Assembly (NCBI GenBank): GCA_016720595.1
Contig: JADKKI010000040.1
Location: forward strand, 1-64,000
Length of the DNA: 64,000 bases
Source: Myxococcales bacterium
GTDB lineage: Bacteria > Myxococcota_A > Polyangia > Haliangiales > Haliangiaceae
Reading direction: 5' to 3'
The position numbers were made by a program, and so were the translations under genes. The notes below the pieces were generated by a model that was not told the DNA's origin, made no database searches, and saw nothing but the letters and a program-made list of their open reading frames with translations. Below, in pieces: positions 48,246-57,075 of the stretch. Positions within the stretch are counted from its first letter, which is position 1, and every line of letters begins with the position of its first letter.

Positions 48246-48540
48246 GACGTTGACCTGGACATCGACTTGAACGTGAACATGAACGCTACCTTGGACATCG
48301 ACGAAACCACCATCAGGTCGATCGTGTGTGGAGAGCGGCGCGTGATCGACGATCGTCCGGCGACGCCGCGGTCTCGGCGATCTTTCGTCGCTGCGACCGA
48401 GCTGCCGGCAATCACTGGTCGGCGAGCGGTGAGCATCGTTGGCCTGCCGACCGGCGCGGGTCGCTGTTGCGCCTCATTCGTCGATGACCACGTCCAAGGT
48501 GGCGTTCATGTTCATGTTCACGTCAACGTCAACGCGATCC
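48246..48540. repeat. Imperfect inverted repeat between recB and recD
   Basis: A left arm (about 48246-48305, with TGAACGTGAACATGAACG and CTTGGACATCGACGAA) and a right arm (about 48472-48540) are reverse complements apart from small gaps, around a loop of about 170 bp. The arms show 6-base periodicity like the pair at 3552-3759. Confidence 0.7.
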
Positions 48541-48580
48541 GACCCGCGCCCAACCTCGCACCCACGCCCGGAGCCCGCCC

Positions 48581-50539
48581 GTGACCCAGCCGCTGCACCC
48601 GCAGGGCACGCTGCGCGCGCGGTTCGAGCGTGTCGGCACCGGCGAGCTGTTCCGGAGGCTGGGCATCGGGGCGCGCAGCTGCGATCTCGGGGACGAGGGC
48701 CTCTACCTCGCGGAGGAGCTGGTCTCCGCGGATGCGGGCTGGCTCGGGACCTCGGAGCAACCCGAGGCGCTCGCGATCCTCGTGCTCGCGCTGATGATCG
48801 CGCAGCGACAGGGCTCCACCTGCCTGCCGCTCGATCACAAGGGCGACCGGAAGGGGCCGCTGCGCACGCTGATCACCGACATCGCGCGCGTGGCCAAGCT
48901 CGAGCTCGATGCGACGCGCGTGATGAAGACGATCGCGAACCTGACGGGCACCCCACGCTTCAACTCGGTGATCGGCGTCGGCGATGCACGGGTGCCGCTG
49001 ATCGTCGAGTACGACGCCGTGTACACCGAGCGCTCGCGCTGGCTCGAGCAGCGCGTGGCCACCCGCCTTGCCGAGCGCCTGCAGCAGCGGACCGTGGATC
49101 CACGCGCCGCCGAGGTGCTCGCAGATCTGGTGGCCCGGCCCGGTGCGCGCCCGCTCTCCGACGAGCAGGCGCGCGCGGTGGGCCTCGCCCTCGGCGGCGG
49201 CTTCACGGTGGTGACGGGCGGTCCCGGTACCGGCAAGACCGTGGTCGCCGCGGCGATCGTGCGTGGCCTCGCGCGGCTCGGCATCCAGCACGTGGCCCTC
49301 GCGGCGCACACCGGCAAGGCCGCGAACCGGCTCACGGAGGTGATCGGCGAGCAGCTCGCGGCGATCCAGGATCCCTCGGAGATCGATCGCGCGCTCGCGG
49401 CCGCGCCGCCCGCCGCGCAGACCCTGCACCGCCTCCTCGGCTACGGCGGCCATCGGTTCGCGCACCACGCCAAGAGCCCACTGCCCGCGGGCGCCGTGTT
49501 GATCGACGAGGCCTCGATGATCGATCTCGAGCTGATGGACGCGCTGCTCGATGCGCTGCCCGCCAGCTCGCCGTTGATCCTGGTCGGCGACGCGCACCAG
49601 CTCCCCGCGATCGATGCCGGGCAGATCCTCGCGGATCTCGCCGAGCCCGGCGTGGCGCCGCGCGTGGCGGTGCTCCACACCAGCTACCGGATGAACCTCG
49701 AGGATGCGGCAGGCCGCGCGGTGTACGAGCTCGCGCGCGCGATCCACGACGACGACCTCGGCAAGCTCTCCGATCGCGCCACGCCGCGCACGGCGAGCAC
49801 GCTGGTGTTCCGGGGCGCGGAGTGGGTGGATCCTTCGAAGGCGAAGCGCCCGCACGATGTGACGCTCGCGGTGGCCGAGACCACCTGGCACCACTTCGGT
49901 GGTCCCACCGCGCTGCGCGCTGCCGATCACATCTTCCGCTTCGTCGATGGCGTGATCGATCCCGCGCACACCGCCGAGCTCGAGGCGCTGTGGGCGCTGC
50001 TCCAGCGCGGGCGCCTGCTCACCGTCACGCGCGCGCTCCCCACGGGCTCGGTCGCGCTCAACGCGCACCTCCACGATCTCGCGCTCGATCGCCTCTCGGT
50101 CGCCGGCCGCCCCGAGTTCGTGCCCGGCGAGCCCGTGATGGTGACGGCGAACGACTACCACCGCGGCCTGTTCAACGGCGACCAGGGCATCATCGTCCGC
50201 GCCGACGAGGGTCTCGATCGGCATCACTTCCGCGCCGTGTTCCGGATCGCCGGCCGGCTCCGGCCGTTCGCGATCGAGGCGCTGCGTGATCGGCTCGAGC
50301 TGTCGTGGGCGCTGACGGTGCACAAGTCGCAGGGCTCGGAGCTCGATGCGATCGCGCTGATCCTCCCGCACGAGGACCTCCCGCTGGTCACCCGCGAGCT
50401 GCTCTACACCGGCGTCACGCGCGCGCGCACTGGGGTGGCGATCTGCGGCTCGAAGGCGGTGCTGACCACCGGCGCCAAGCGCGGCGCGCTCCGCCACTCG
50501 AAGCTCGGCGCGCGGCTCCGCAGCTTGCTCGGCACCTGA
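48581..50539 (+). CDS. recD: Exodeoxyribonuclease V subunit alpha (RecD)
   Basis: RecD is the fast 5'-3' motor of RecBCD. The 652-aa protein shows VVTGGPGTGKTVVAAAIV (Walker A), AHTGKAANRLTE, TLHRLLGYG, LIDEASMIDLELM (Walker B), GDAHQLPAIDAGQILADL, HTSYRMN, VMVTANDYHRGLFNGDQG and the C-terminal ALTVHKSQGSELDAI with LLYTGVTRAR. The start is GTG at 48581. It is separated from recB by 337 bp holding an inverted repeat, unusual in the otherwise packed run, and may have its own promoter there. Confidence 0.95.
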   Translation: MTQPLHPQGTLRARFERVGTGELFRRLGIGARSCDLGDEGLYLAEELVSADAGWLGTSEQPEALAILVLALMIAQRQGSTCLPLDHKGDRKGPLRTLITDIARVAKLELDATRVMKTIANLTGTPRFNSVIGVGDARVPLIVEYDAVYTERSRWLEQRVATRLAERLQQRTVDPRAAEVLADLVARPGARPLSDEQARAVGLALGGGFTVVTGGPGTGKTVVAAAIVRGLARLGIQHVALAAHTGKAANRLTEVIGEQLAAIQDPSEIDRALAAAPPAAQTLHRLLGYGGHRFAHHAKSPLPAGAVLIDEASMIDLELMDALLDALPASSPLILVGDAHQLPAIDAGQILADLAEPGVAPRVAVLHTSYRMNLEDAAGRAVYELARAIHDDDLGKLSDRATPRTASTLVFRGAEWVDPSKAKRPHDVTLAVAETTWHHFGGPTALRAADHIFRFVDGVIDPAHTAELEALWALLQRGRLLTVTRALPTGSVALNAHLHDLALDRLSVAGRPEFVPGEPVMVTANDYHRGLFNGDQGIIVRADEGLDRHHFRAVFRIAGRLRPFAIEALRDRLELSWALTVHKSQGSELDAIALILPHEDLPLVTRELLYTGVTRARTGVAICGSKAVLTTGAKRGALRHSKLGARLRSLLGT

Positions 50540-50656
50540 CGGCACGAGCCGTCCGACCGGATTGCGGACAGCGTCCGGCACACGGCCAAGACCGGACGGC
50601 CGTCCAACAGTTCGCGCGGAGTTACGGGTGGCACGCGCACTGCAATTTGTCGGTGC

Positions 50657-50662
50657 TACGAT
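50657..50662 (+). promoter_or_regulatory. Extended -10 box (TGC-TACGAT) for the Uma2 gene
   Basis: TGCTACGAT ends 7 nt before the ATG at 50670. This favours 50670 over the ATG at 50661, which lies inside the box. Confidence 0.55.
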
Positions 50663-50669
50663 GGTTGCC

Positions 50670-51293
50670 ATGGTGTCTCGCTCCACCGACGCGCCGGTCC
50701 CACTCGGGGAATTCGTCCCGATGGCCGATCAGCGGATCCTCCTGCGTGGCCTCGACTGGGCTGGATATCAGTCGTTGATCGCCATGCGCGGAGACCGCCG
50801 CAGCCCTCGCATCGCGTACCTCGATGGAGTGGCGGAGCTCATGGCACCCTCGCGCAATCACGACGGCATCAAGTCTGTCCTCGGCCGCCTCGTCGAGGCC
50901 TATTGCACGGAGCGTGAGATCGCGTGGACGCCTTATGGGAGCTGGCTCGTCGACGACGAGTCCGAGGAGGCCGGCCTCGAACCCGACGAGTGCTACATCT
51001 TCGGGCCCGATCCGAAGGCCGTCGCACTGCCCGAGCTCGCGATCGAGGTGGTGTGGACCAGTGGCGGGATCAACAAGCTCGAGATCTGTCGCCGCCTCGG
51101 CATCGGCGAGGTCTGGTTCTGGAAGGACGACGCGATCCAGGTGTTCCGGCTCGGGCCCGACGGGTATCTCCAGCATGCCGAGAGCGGCTGCCTTCCCGGC
51201 ATCGACCTGGCGCTCCTGTGTCGGCTCGCGCTCGTCACACCGGTCAGCGCGACCGTCGCGGAGCTGCGCACGCTCCTCCACCGCAACCCATGA
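50670..51293 (+). CDS. Uma2-family (DUF820) restriction-endonuclease-fold protein
   Basis: The 207-aa protein has the Uma2 pattern of the PD-(D/E)xK fold: YLDGVAELMAPSRNHDGIKSVLGRLVEAYC, the metal Asp in LEPDECYIFGP, then LAIEVVWTSGG with Glu and KLEICRRLGIGEVWFWKDD with Lys. The nuclease core seems intact. Uma2 proteins are multi-copy in cyanobacteria and myxobacteria and their role is not established. The stop overlaps the start of a 62-aa Cys protein (ATGA), so the two are translated together. Confidence 0.87.
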   Translation: MVSRSTDAPVPLGEFVPMADQRILLRGLDWAGYQSLIAMRGDRRSPRIAYLDGVAELMAPSRNHDGIKSVLGRLVEAYCTEREIAWTPYGSWLVDDESEEAGLEPDECYIFGPDPKAVALPELAIEVVWTSGGINKLEICRRLGIGEVWFWKDDAIQVFRLGPDGYLQHAESGCLPGIDLALLCRLALVTPVSATVAELRTLLHRNP

Positions 51294-51478
51294 CGGCGCC
51301 CTGCCCTCATCCCACCCGCACGGATGGCGTGTGCGACGCGTGCGGCGACTGCATCCACGACGTGATCCTGAACGGCGCCTGCTTCTACTGCGGCACCACC
51401 GAGATCGATCCGCACGCGGTCTCGCCCAAGAAGCTGCCCGAGGTGATCTCGCCCGATCGCCTCGTCCGCAAGAAGTGA
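51290..51478 (+). CDS. Small Cys-rich (zinc-binding) protein, 62 aa
   Basis: The ORF starts at the ATG overlapping the Uma2 stop (ATGA). It has CPHPTRTDGVCDACGDCIHDVILNGACFYCG, that is six or more Cys and two His in the first half, suggesting one zinc site, then EIDPHAVSPKKLPEVISPDRLVRKK. It is probably coupled to Uma2. No family was recognised; a longer frame reading from 50924 is a shadow of the Uma2 gene. Confidence 0.65.
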   Translation: MTAPCPHPTRTDGVCDACGDCIHDVILNGACFYCGTTEIDPHAVSPKKLPEVISPDRLVRKK

Positions 51479-51479
51479 T

Positions 51480-52208
51480 TCACCGTCCGCGCGGCGTGCG
51501 CAGCTCTTCGGGCCGGATCGGCCGATCCGTCGCCTTGAACAAGTCGGCATCGGTCGACGCGACGAGCGGGAACGTGGTGGTCGAGTGCATCACCAGCATC
51601 TGCTGCCCATCGCGATAGTCGGTGGCGGCCAGCTCGCGCACGGCGACGCCACACACCAGCACCGGCGACGTGGGGAGCAGCACGCCCTCCTCCACGGTGA
51701 CCGACCAGAACTGATATGCGGCCGGGACCAGGGCCGCGATCGCGGGTGGCAGCGGCGGATCCCAGCGCCCGATCGGCCCGTCGGTGATCGCGAGCTCGAG
51801 CCCCTCGGGCGAGATCCGCACCACGCCGGTCTCGTCGACCACGTCGAACGCCCCGCAGCGGGCCTCCTCGCGGAGCTGCGGGAAGTGGAAGCCGTGCGTG
51901 ACGTGCGTGGCGCGGATATCGAGGTGGTAGCCGATGCACTCGATCCCCATCACGGGTGAGCGAAGGAGCGGCACGCCGGGGATCGCGCGCGCTGCGCCCT
52001 GAACGACGGCCGCGGTTCCATCACCTAGCTCGGCGATCGTCTTGCGCTGCAGGTGCTTGAGCACGCGGCGCACGGCCTCGCCGCGATCGCGCGGGGGATC
52101 TCCGGCCTGCGGCATCGCGCGGGACTTGCCCGCACCCCGCGCGCGCAGGAACGCGATGGCGGCGGTGCCCCCCAGCGCGATCCCGGTGAACAGAGCCTCG
52201 AAGAACAC
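51480..52208 (-). CDS. GIDE/MUL1-like membrane-anchored protein
   Basis: An N-terminal helix (FFEALFTGIALGGTAAIAFLRARG) anchors a domain of about 200 residues whose pattern VVQGAARAIPGVPLLRSPVMGIECIGYHLDIR, followed by GAFDVVDETGVVRISPEGLELA, resembles the GIDE (BAM) domain of the mitochondrial E3 ligase MUL1/MAPL, known also in bacteria without a RING finger. No RING is present here. The role in bacteria is unknown. The stop is 1 bp from the 62-aa Cys gene on the opposite strand. Confidence 0.6.
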   Translation of the reverse strand: MFFEALFTGIALGGTAAIAFLRARGAGKSRAMPQAGDPPRDRGEAVRRVLKHLQRKTIAELGDGTAAVVQGAARAIPGVPLLRSPVMGIECIGYHLDIRATHVTHGFHFPQLREEARCGAFDVVDETGVVRISPEGLELAITDGPIGRWDPPLPPAIAALVPAAYQFWSVTVEEGVLLPTSPVLVCGVAVRELAATDYRDGQQMLVMHSTTTFPLVASTDADLFKATDRPIRPEELRTPRGR

Positions 52209-52226
52209 CGCGGTCGAGCGTAGCAG

Positions 52227-53507
52227 CTAGAACTGCTTGCGGAGGCGCGCGTCGACGATCGCCTTGGGATCGAAGCCGGTGTCGCGCTTGATCGCATCGA
52301 CCATGTCCTGCATCGACGCGGGCTTGTTCTTGTACTTCTTGTAGAACCGGCCGATCACACCGTCGAGCACGTCGGCGCCGACCTTGTCCGCGACGTCCTT
52401 GTAGAAGAACGCGCCCTCCATGTACGGCAGGTTCGTGAACAGCTTGTCGGTGATGATGTCGATCTGGTTGCAGCCACGCGGCCATGCCGGGGCGCCGCCC
52501 TCGGCGACCGCGGCGGCCAGCTCGTCCTTGTAGTCAGCCCAGATCTTGGTCTCGAGCGCGGGGCTCACCTTGCTGAGGGCGCGCGCGGACAGGTAGCTGA
52601 CGGTGCCCTCGGAGAGGACGAAGTCCTCCCAGCACTTGAGCCGCACGCCATCGCCGAACCAGCCGTGCGCCGCCTCGTGCGCGTGCGTGACCTCATCGTT
52701 CATCGCATCCTTGGCGACGTGGAAGTACGGGTGGTGCTCCATCCCGCCGTAGAGGCCTTCGCCCCACACCACGGAGACCGCGGCCATCTCGGTACCGAAC
52801 GAATAGGGCCCGAGCGTCTTCTCGTACCAATCGACGACCTTGGTCAGGTTCTTGGTCCCGGCACGCGCGGCGGTCTCACCGCCCGGGAGCCAGTGCACGC
52901 CGATCTTGGTGCCGGCCGTGGTCGTGCCGAGCGAGGCCTTCGTGTACGCGCCCACGGCCCACGCGATCATGTAGGGCGGCGCCTCGGCGTCGATCGTCTC
53001 GGGATACACGGCGGTCTTCCCCGCGGGGACGCCGGTGAGCGCGAGCGTGAACGTGGTGCCGTCCGCGGGCTGCGAGTGGCAGGGGAACAGGTTGCCGCAG
53101 AAGTACGGCCACACCACCGTCGAGCCGCCCGGGAGCAAGCCGTTGGCCATGTCGTGCCCGGTGAAGCCATAGCTGACCACCAGCGGGCCGCGCACGTTCG
53201 ACACCCGCAGCTTCCCCGCGGTGACGCGGTACTGCCGGTGACCGCGCTCGTCGGTGACGTCGGTGACCGTCAGGCCACCCGCCTCGAGTGCGACGTTGCC
53301 GTTCCTCTCGAGCTCGATCGTCGCGACCGCGGTCTTGGCCGCCAGATCGACATCGAGGTTCGTCGCCTTGACGTTGACGGCGGTGGAGCCGTCAGCCTTG
53401 CCGTCGAGCCAGTCCGCATCGTCGACTTCGTCGCCGGCGTCGGTCGCACAGCCGGCGGTCAGGGCCACGCTGGTCAGGAGCAACGAGACAAGCCAGCGGT
53501 CGCGCAT
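52227..53507 (-). CDS. M1-family metallopeptidase lipoprotein
   Basis: The lipoprotein signal (LLLTSVALTAGC) is followed by an LDGKADG linker common in myxobacterial lipoproteins. A beta domain comes first, then the gluzincin core: GGMEHH, HEAAHGWFGDG (His277, Glu278, His281) and Glu300 in FVLSEGTVSYL, the exact HExxH-18-E spacing of M1 aminopeptidases. The protein (426 aa) is much shorter than full M1 aminopeptidases, with only part of the C-terminal helical domain. It would act outside the cytoplasm on peptides. Confidence 0.9.
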   Translation of the reverse strand: MRDRWLVSLLLTSVALTAGCATDAGDEVDDADWLDGKADGSTAVNVKATNLDVDLAAKTAVATIELERNGNVALEAGGLTVTDVTDERGHRQYRVTAGKLRVSNVRGPLVVSYGFTGHDMANGLLPGGSTVVWPYFCGNLFPCHSQPADGTTFTLALTGVPAGKTAVYPETIDAEAPPYMIAWAVGAYTKASLGTTTAGTKIGVHWLPGGETAARAGTKNLTKVVDWYEKTLGPYSFGTEMAAVSVVWGEGLYGGMEHHPYFHVAKDAMNDEVTHAHEAAHGWFGDGVRLKCWEDFVLSEGTVSYLSARALSKVSPALETKIWADYKDELAAAVAEGGAPAWPRGCNQIDIITDKLFTNLPYMEGAFFYKDVADKVGADVLDGVIGRFYKKYKNKPASMQDMVDAIKRDTGFDPKAIVDARLRKQF

Positions 53508-53583
53508 GCGCGCGAGTACAGCAAGCTCCCTGCCAGCGGCGGGTGCAGCGAACCCGCGGGGTTGGAGCAGGGTGGCGACTCGA

Positions 53584-54486
53584 CTAGCCGGCCGGGGTGG
53601 GCGTTGCCGCGTCGACGGCGATGCCCATCGCGTTGAAGCCCTTGTCGACGTAGACGACGGTGCCGGTGATCCCGCTCGCGAGGGGGCTCGACAGGAACGC
53701 CGCGGTGGCGCCGACCTCCTCGGCCGTCAGCGCATCGGTGAGCGGCGAGTTGCGCCGGTTGTAGTCGATCATCTGCTGGATGAAGCCGATCGCACTCGCC
53801 GCGCGCGAGGCGTAGGGCCCAGCGGAGATCACGTTGACGCGGTGGCCCCACTTGCGGCCGGCCTCGTACGCGAGCACGCGCGCATCGGACTCGAGCGCCG
53901 CCTTCGCCGACGACATCCCACCGCCGTAGCCGGGGATCACGCGCTCGGACGCCATGTACGAGAGCGAGAGGAACGCGCCGCCCTTCCGGACGTGCGGGCC
54001 CATGTGCTGGATCAGCGAGACGTTCGAGTACGCAGAGGCGCTGAGCGCGCTGAGGTATCCCTTGCGCGAGGTCTCGAGCAGCGGGTTCTTGACCTCGCTC
54101 CCGTTCGCGAGGCTGTGGATCACGATGTCGGCGCCGCCATCCGCGGCGACCGCCGCCGCGAGCCCGCTGATCGAGAAATCTCCGAGATCGCGATAGCGGC
54201 GGCTCTCGCGCAGCTCCGCCGGCGCGTCCTCCACGCGATCGAACTCGGCATCGAGCGGGTAGATCTTCGTGAACGCCAGCTTCGATCCGTCCTTCATGGC
54301 CAGCGAGGCGTCGAACTTGCCGCGCTCGAGCAAGGTCTTGAAGATGCCCAGCGCGGGCGGCCAGGTGGCCACGGCGACCGTGGCGCCAGCCTCCGCGAGG
54401 GACTTCGCGATCGCAAAGCCGAAGCCTCCGTCGTCCGCTACGCCAGCAACCACAGCGTGCTTCCCGGTGAGATCGATGCTCAACAT
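53584..54486 (-). CDS. fabI: Enoyl-ACP reductase (plant-type FabI)
   Basis: FabI reduces trans-2-enoyl-ACP with NAD(P)H in fatty acid elongation. The 300-aa protein opens with [30 protein letters not shown] (NAD-binding turn). It has the long insertion [20 protein letters not shown] that marks the plant/apicomplexan-type enzyme, [13 protein letters not shown], and the active site [27 protein letters not shown] with Tyr and Lys. The typical proteobacterial enzyme is about 260 residues and lacks that insertion. The start at 54486 removes an upstream extension lacking similarity. Confidence 0.92.
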   Translation of the reverse strand: MLSIDLTGKHAVVAGVADDGGFGFAIAKSLAEAGATVAVATWPPALGIFKTLLERGKFDASLAMKDGSKLAFTKIYPLDAEFDRVEDAPAELRESRRYRDLGDFSISGLAAAVAADGGADIVIHSLANGSEVKNPLLETSRKGYLSALSASAYSNVSLIQHMGPHVRKGGAFLSLSYMASERVIPGYGGGMSSAKAALESDARVLAYEAGRKWGHRVNVISAGPYASRAASAIGFIQQMIDYNRRNSPLTDALTAEEVGATAAFLSSPLASGITGTVVYVDKGFNAMGIAVDAATPTPAG

Positions 54487-54616
54487 GGGCGGGTGATCGC
54501 CCGAAAAACCTCTGGAATCAACACCACATCGCTGCTGATGCACCCCCGCGTCGATCGGCCGGTGGATGCCAGGGGCCAACGTGATCTAGGTGCTCGCGTC
54601 GGGGCCCCAAGTCCCC

Positions 54617-54622
54617 TACCAT
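54617..54622 (+). promoter_or_regulatory. -10 box (TACCAT) for the metzincin-like gene
   Basis: It ends 8 nt before the ATG at 54631 with no ribosome site between. Confidence 0.45.
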
Positions 54623-54630
54623 TTTCCTAC

Positions 54631-55995
54631 ATGCGAGCCGCCCTCGTCCTCGTCGTAGCTCTCGGTGCGCCCGCGGTCGTCCACGCGGAGGGCCAGCCGC
54701 TGCCCCCGACGGTGTTCGAGAATCGGGTGCAGAAGCTCCCCGCGGGCACGATCGCCCTCGCGCCGATCTCCCACACGGTGTTCATCAACCAGTGCGTCGG
54801 TGGCTGCCAGGTCATCCCCGGCGGCAACGATTCGCGCACCAACCACTCGTCGATCCCGCAGAGCACCGTGACGCTCTCGGCGTGGAACCAGGGCGATCCG
54901 AAGTGGCAGCAGCTCGTCCAGTGCGTGAAGGACACGTTCATCCCGTTCAACATCGACGTGGTCACCACCGATCCGGGCTCGGCCTCTCACTTCGAGGTCA
55001 TGGTCACTGGTGGTCCGTCGACCCAGCTGCGCCCCGGGCTCAACGCCGGTGGTGTCGCGCCGTTCATCGGCTGTGACGCCCAGTACAACAACGGCCTCAG
55101 CTTCGTGTTCGGTGGGAGCTCGGGCGATCTCGAGTTCCTGTGCGGCGCCGTCGTCCAGGAGGCCGCGCACGTGTGGGGCCTCGATCACGAGTATCACCCC
55201 GACGATCCGATGACGTACCTGAACCTCGGATCGCTCAAGCGGTTCCAGAACGCGGCGGTGCAGTGCCACGATTCGAATCAGCCGCCGAACCCGATCTCGC
55301 AGTGCCAGTGCGGCGGCGCCACGCAGAACAGCTATCAGTACATGCTGAACACGTTCGGCCCCTCGAACCTGCCGCCGGCGACGATCTCGATCGCCACGCC
55401 GACCGAGGGTCAGTGGGTCCGCCCCGGGTTCCCGGTGCGCGCGCAGCTGACGTCGCAGATCTCCGGCGTCAGCGGCGGCTCGCTGTCGATCGACGGCACC
55501 CAGACCTCGATGGTCGGGCTCGCGGGTCCCCTCGCGTTCAACGCGCCCACCACGATGACCGGTGGCGATCACACCGTGCTCGTCAGCGGCAGTGACGGCG
55601 GTGGTCGCTCGGCGACCGCCACGGTCCACGTCAAGGTCACCGCGATCTGCTCGGCCGCCGCCCCGTGCGCCGCCGGGACCAACTGCATCGGCGGGTTCTG
55701 CGTGCCCGGTGCCGACGTCGACGGCGGCCTCGGGGCGACCTGCACCGCGAACGACACGTGCATCACCAACCAGTGCGGCACTGCCAATGGCGAATCGCTG
55801 TGCACGGGCATGTGCGACGCTGACGGAACGTGCCCCTCCGGCTTCTCCTGCATCGGCGGCACGGGCGCCGCGGGCGTGTGCTGGCCGAGCTCCGATGACG
55901 GTGGCTGCTCGACGAGCGGTGACTCCAGCGGCAGTCCGTTGTTGCTGCTCGCGGCCTTCGGGTTCGTGGCCGTCGTGCTGCGCCGCCGCGCGTAG
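54631..55995 (+). CDS. Secreted metzincin-like protein with MYXO-CTERM tail, altered zinc motif
   Basis: A signal peptide (RAALVLVVALGAPAVVHA) leads to a metzincin-like domain with VVQEAAHVWGLDHEYHPDDPMTY around residue 175. This matches HExxHxxGxxH except that the first His is Gln176; Glu177, His180, Gly183, His186 and the Met-turn (PMTY) are kept. Then follow an Ig-like domain (ISIATPTEGQWVRPGFPVRAQL), a Cys-rich region (CAAGTNCIGGFCVPG and CTANDTCITNQC) and a MYXO-CTERM tail (GGCSTSGDSSGSPLLLLAAFGFVAVVLRRRA). It is probably exported and anchored at the surface. Proteolytic activity is doubtful without the first ligand, unless another residue replaces it. Confidence 0.88.
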   Translation: MRAALVLVVALGAPAVVHAEGQPLPPTVFENRVQKLPAGTIALAPISHTVFINQCVGGCQVIPGGNDSRTNHSSIPQSTVTLSAWNQGDPKWQQLVQCVKDTFIPFNIDVVTTDPGSASHFEVMVTGGPSTQLRPGLNAGGVAPFIGCDAQYNNGLSFVFGGSSGDLEFLCGAVVQEAAHVWGLDHEYHPDDPMTYLNLGSLKRFQNAAVQCHDSNQPPNPISQCQCGGATQNSYQYMLNTFGPSNLPPATISIATPTEGQWVRPGFPVRAQLTSQISGVSGGSLSIDGTQTSMVGLAGPLAFNAPTTMTGGDHTVLVSGSDGGGRSATATVHVKVTAICSAAAPCAAGTNCIGGFCVPGADVDGGLGATCTANDTCITNQCGTANGESLCTGMCDADGTCPSGFSCIGGTGAAGVCWPSSDDGGCSTSGDSSGSPLLLLAAFGFVAVVLRRRA

Positions 55996-56001
55996 CGCTG
56001 G

Positions 56002-56007
56002 TATCGT
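56002..56007 (+). promoter_or_regulatory. -10 box (TATCGT) for the hydrolase gene
   Basis: It ends 6 nt before the GTG at 56014; leaderless spacing. Confidence 0.45.
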
Positions 56008-56013
56008 CTGCGC

Positions 56014-57018
56014 GTGAAGGACTGGCTGCTCCGCGGCGCCGCGCGGACCGCGCTGACCAACCCGTTCGTCCGCGTCCTCGCCCGCGGGCGCCAGGGTGGT
56101 GAGGACACCGGGCTCGATCGCCAGGTCGCTGGCGTCCTCGAGTTGCAGCGCCTGATGCGACTGCCCGCGCTCGATTCGATGGATCCGCCGAATGCACGTC
56201 GGTTCGCGGAAGATGGGCTCTCTCCGCTCGACGTCGCGCCCGCGGCGATGGCGGAGATCATCGACGCCACGGTCGCCGGACCCGGGGGCACGATCCCGGT
56301 GCGGATCTACGTGCCGTTCCGGGCTGGCCCGCACTGGCTCGTGTACCTGCACGGCGGTGGCGGCGTGATCGGATCGATCCGCAGCTCCGAGCCGGTGACA
56401 CGCCTGATCGCCGCACAGACCGGATGCACGGTCGCCTCGGTCGGCTACCGGCTGGGGCCCGAGCATCGTCACCCGGGTGCGATCGAGGATGCGTGCGCCG
56501 CGTGGGATGCACTGGTCACGCGGATCCCGCGCAGCGGCAAGGCGGTGATCGCCGGCGACAGCTTCGGCGGCTACCTCTCGGCGCACGTCGATCGCCAGGC
56601 GCAGCACACGGGCAAGCGGCAGCCCGATCTGCAGGTGCTGATCTATCCGATCGTCGATCAGACCCTGACGTCGCCGACGATCGAGCAGTTCGCCGACGGC
56701 TACCTGCTCACGAAGTCGATGATGCAGTGGTTCCAGACCAACTACCTGCGCCCCACCGATGACCGCCGGGCGGTGTCCCCGGCGTACTGGGAGGACCTAT
56801 CCCGGTCGGCGCCGGCCGTGATCGCGACCGCCGGCTTCGACCCGCTCGTCGCCGAGGGAGACCACCACGCCGACCGCCTCCGCCGTGCCGGCATCGCCGT
56901 CCGGCACCGCCGCTATCCATCCTTGATCCATGGCTTTCTCAGCCTCGCGGGCGGCGTGAGCGCTGCCCGGGCCGCCGTCGACGAGCTGTGCGCCGACGTC
57001 ATCGAGCTGATCGCCTAG
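56014..57018 (+). CDS. Alpha/beta-hydrolase, HSL-type esterase
   Basis: The 334-aa protein has the hormone-sensitive-lipase layout: oxyanion motif YLHGGGGVIGS, nucleophile elbow GDSFGGYLS (Ser), the acid in GFDPLVAEGD and His in LIHGFLSL. The first Gly triplet HGGG is complete. Such enzymes hydrolyse short esters or lipid-like substrates. There is no signal peptide, so it is cytoplasmic. The start is a GTG at 56014. Confidence 0.92.
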   Translation: MKDWLLRGAARTALTNPFVRVLARGRQGGEDTGLDRQVAGVLELQRLMRLPALDSMDPPNARRFAEDGLSPLDVAPAAMAEIIDATVAGPGGTIPVRIYVPFRAGPHWLVYLHGGGGVIGSIRSSEPVTRLIAAQTGCTVASVGYRLGPEHRHPGAIEDACAAWDALVTRIPRSGKAVIAGDSFGGYLSAHVDRQAQHTGKRQPDLQVLIYPIVDQTLTSPTIEQFADGYLLTKSMMQWFQTNYLRPTDDRRAVSPAYWEDLSRSAPAVIATAGFDPLVAEGDHHADRLRRAGIAVRHRRYPSLIHGFLSLAGGVSAARAAVDELCADVIELIA

Positions 57019-57063
57019 GCCGGCGCGGACGCCGCGATTTGGCGCCCGGGGAAACCCGGGTGC

Positions 57064-57069
57064 TACGAT
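57064..57069 (+). promoter_or_regulatory. Extended -10 box (TGC-TACGAT) for the J-domain-like gene
   Basis: TGCTACGAT ends 6 nt before the GTG at 57076. A TTGGCG (57039-57044) is 19 bp upstream as a possible -35. Confidence 0.6.
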
Positions 57070-57075
57070 CATTTT

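Noticed and set aside
50548..50600. Terminator after recD (GCCGTCCG ... CGGACGGC)
   Set aside because: The loop is 37 nt and no T-run follows; too weak to annotate as a terminator.
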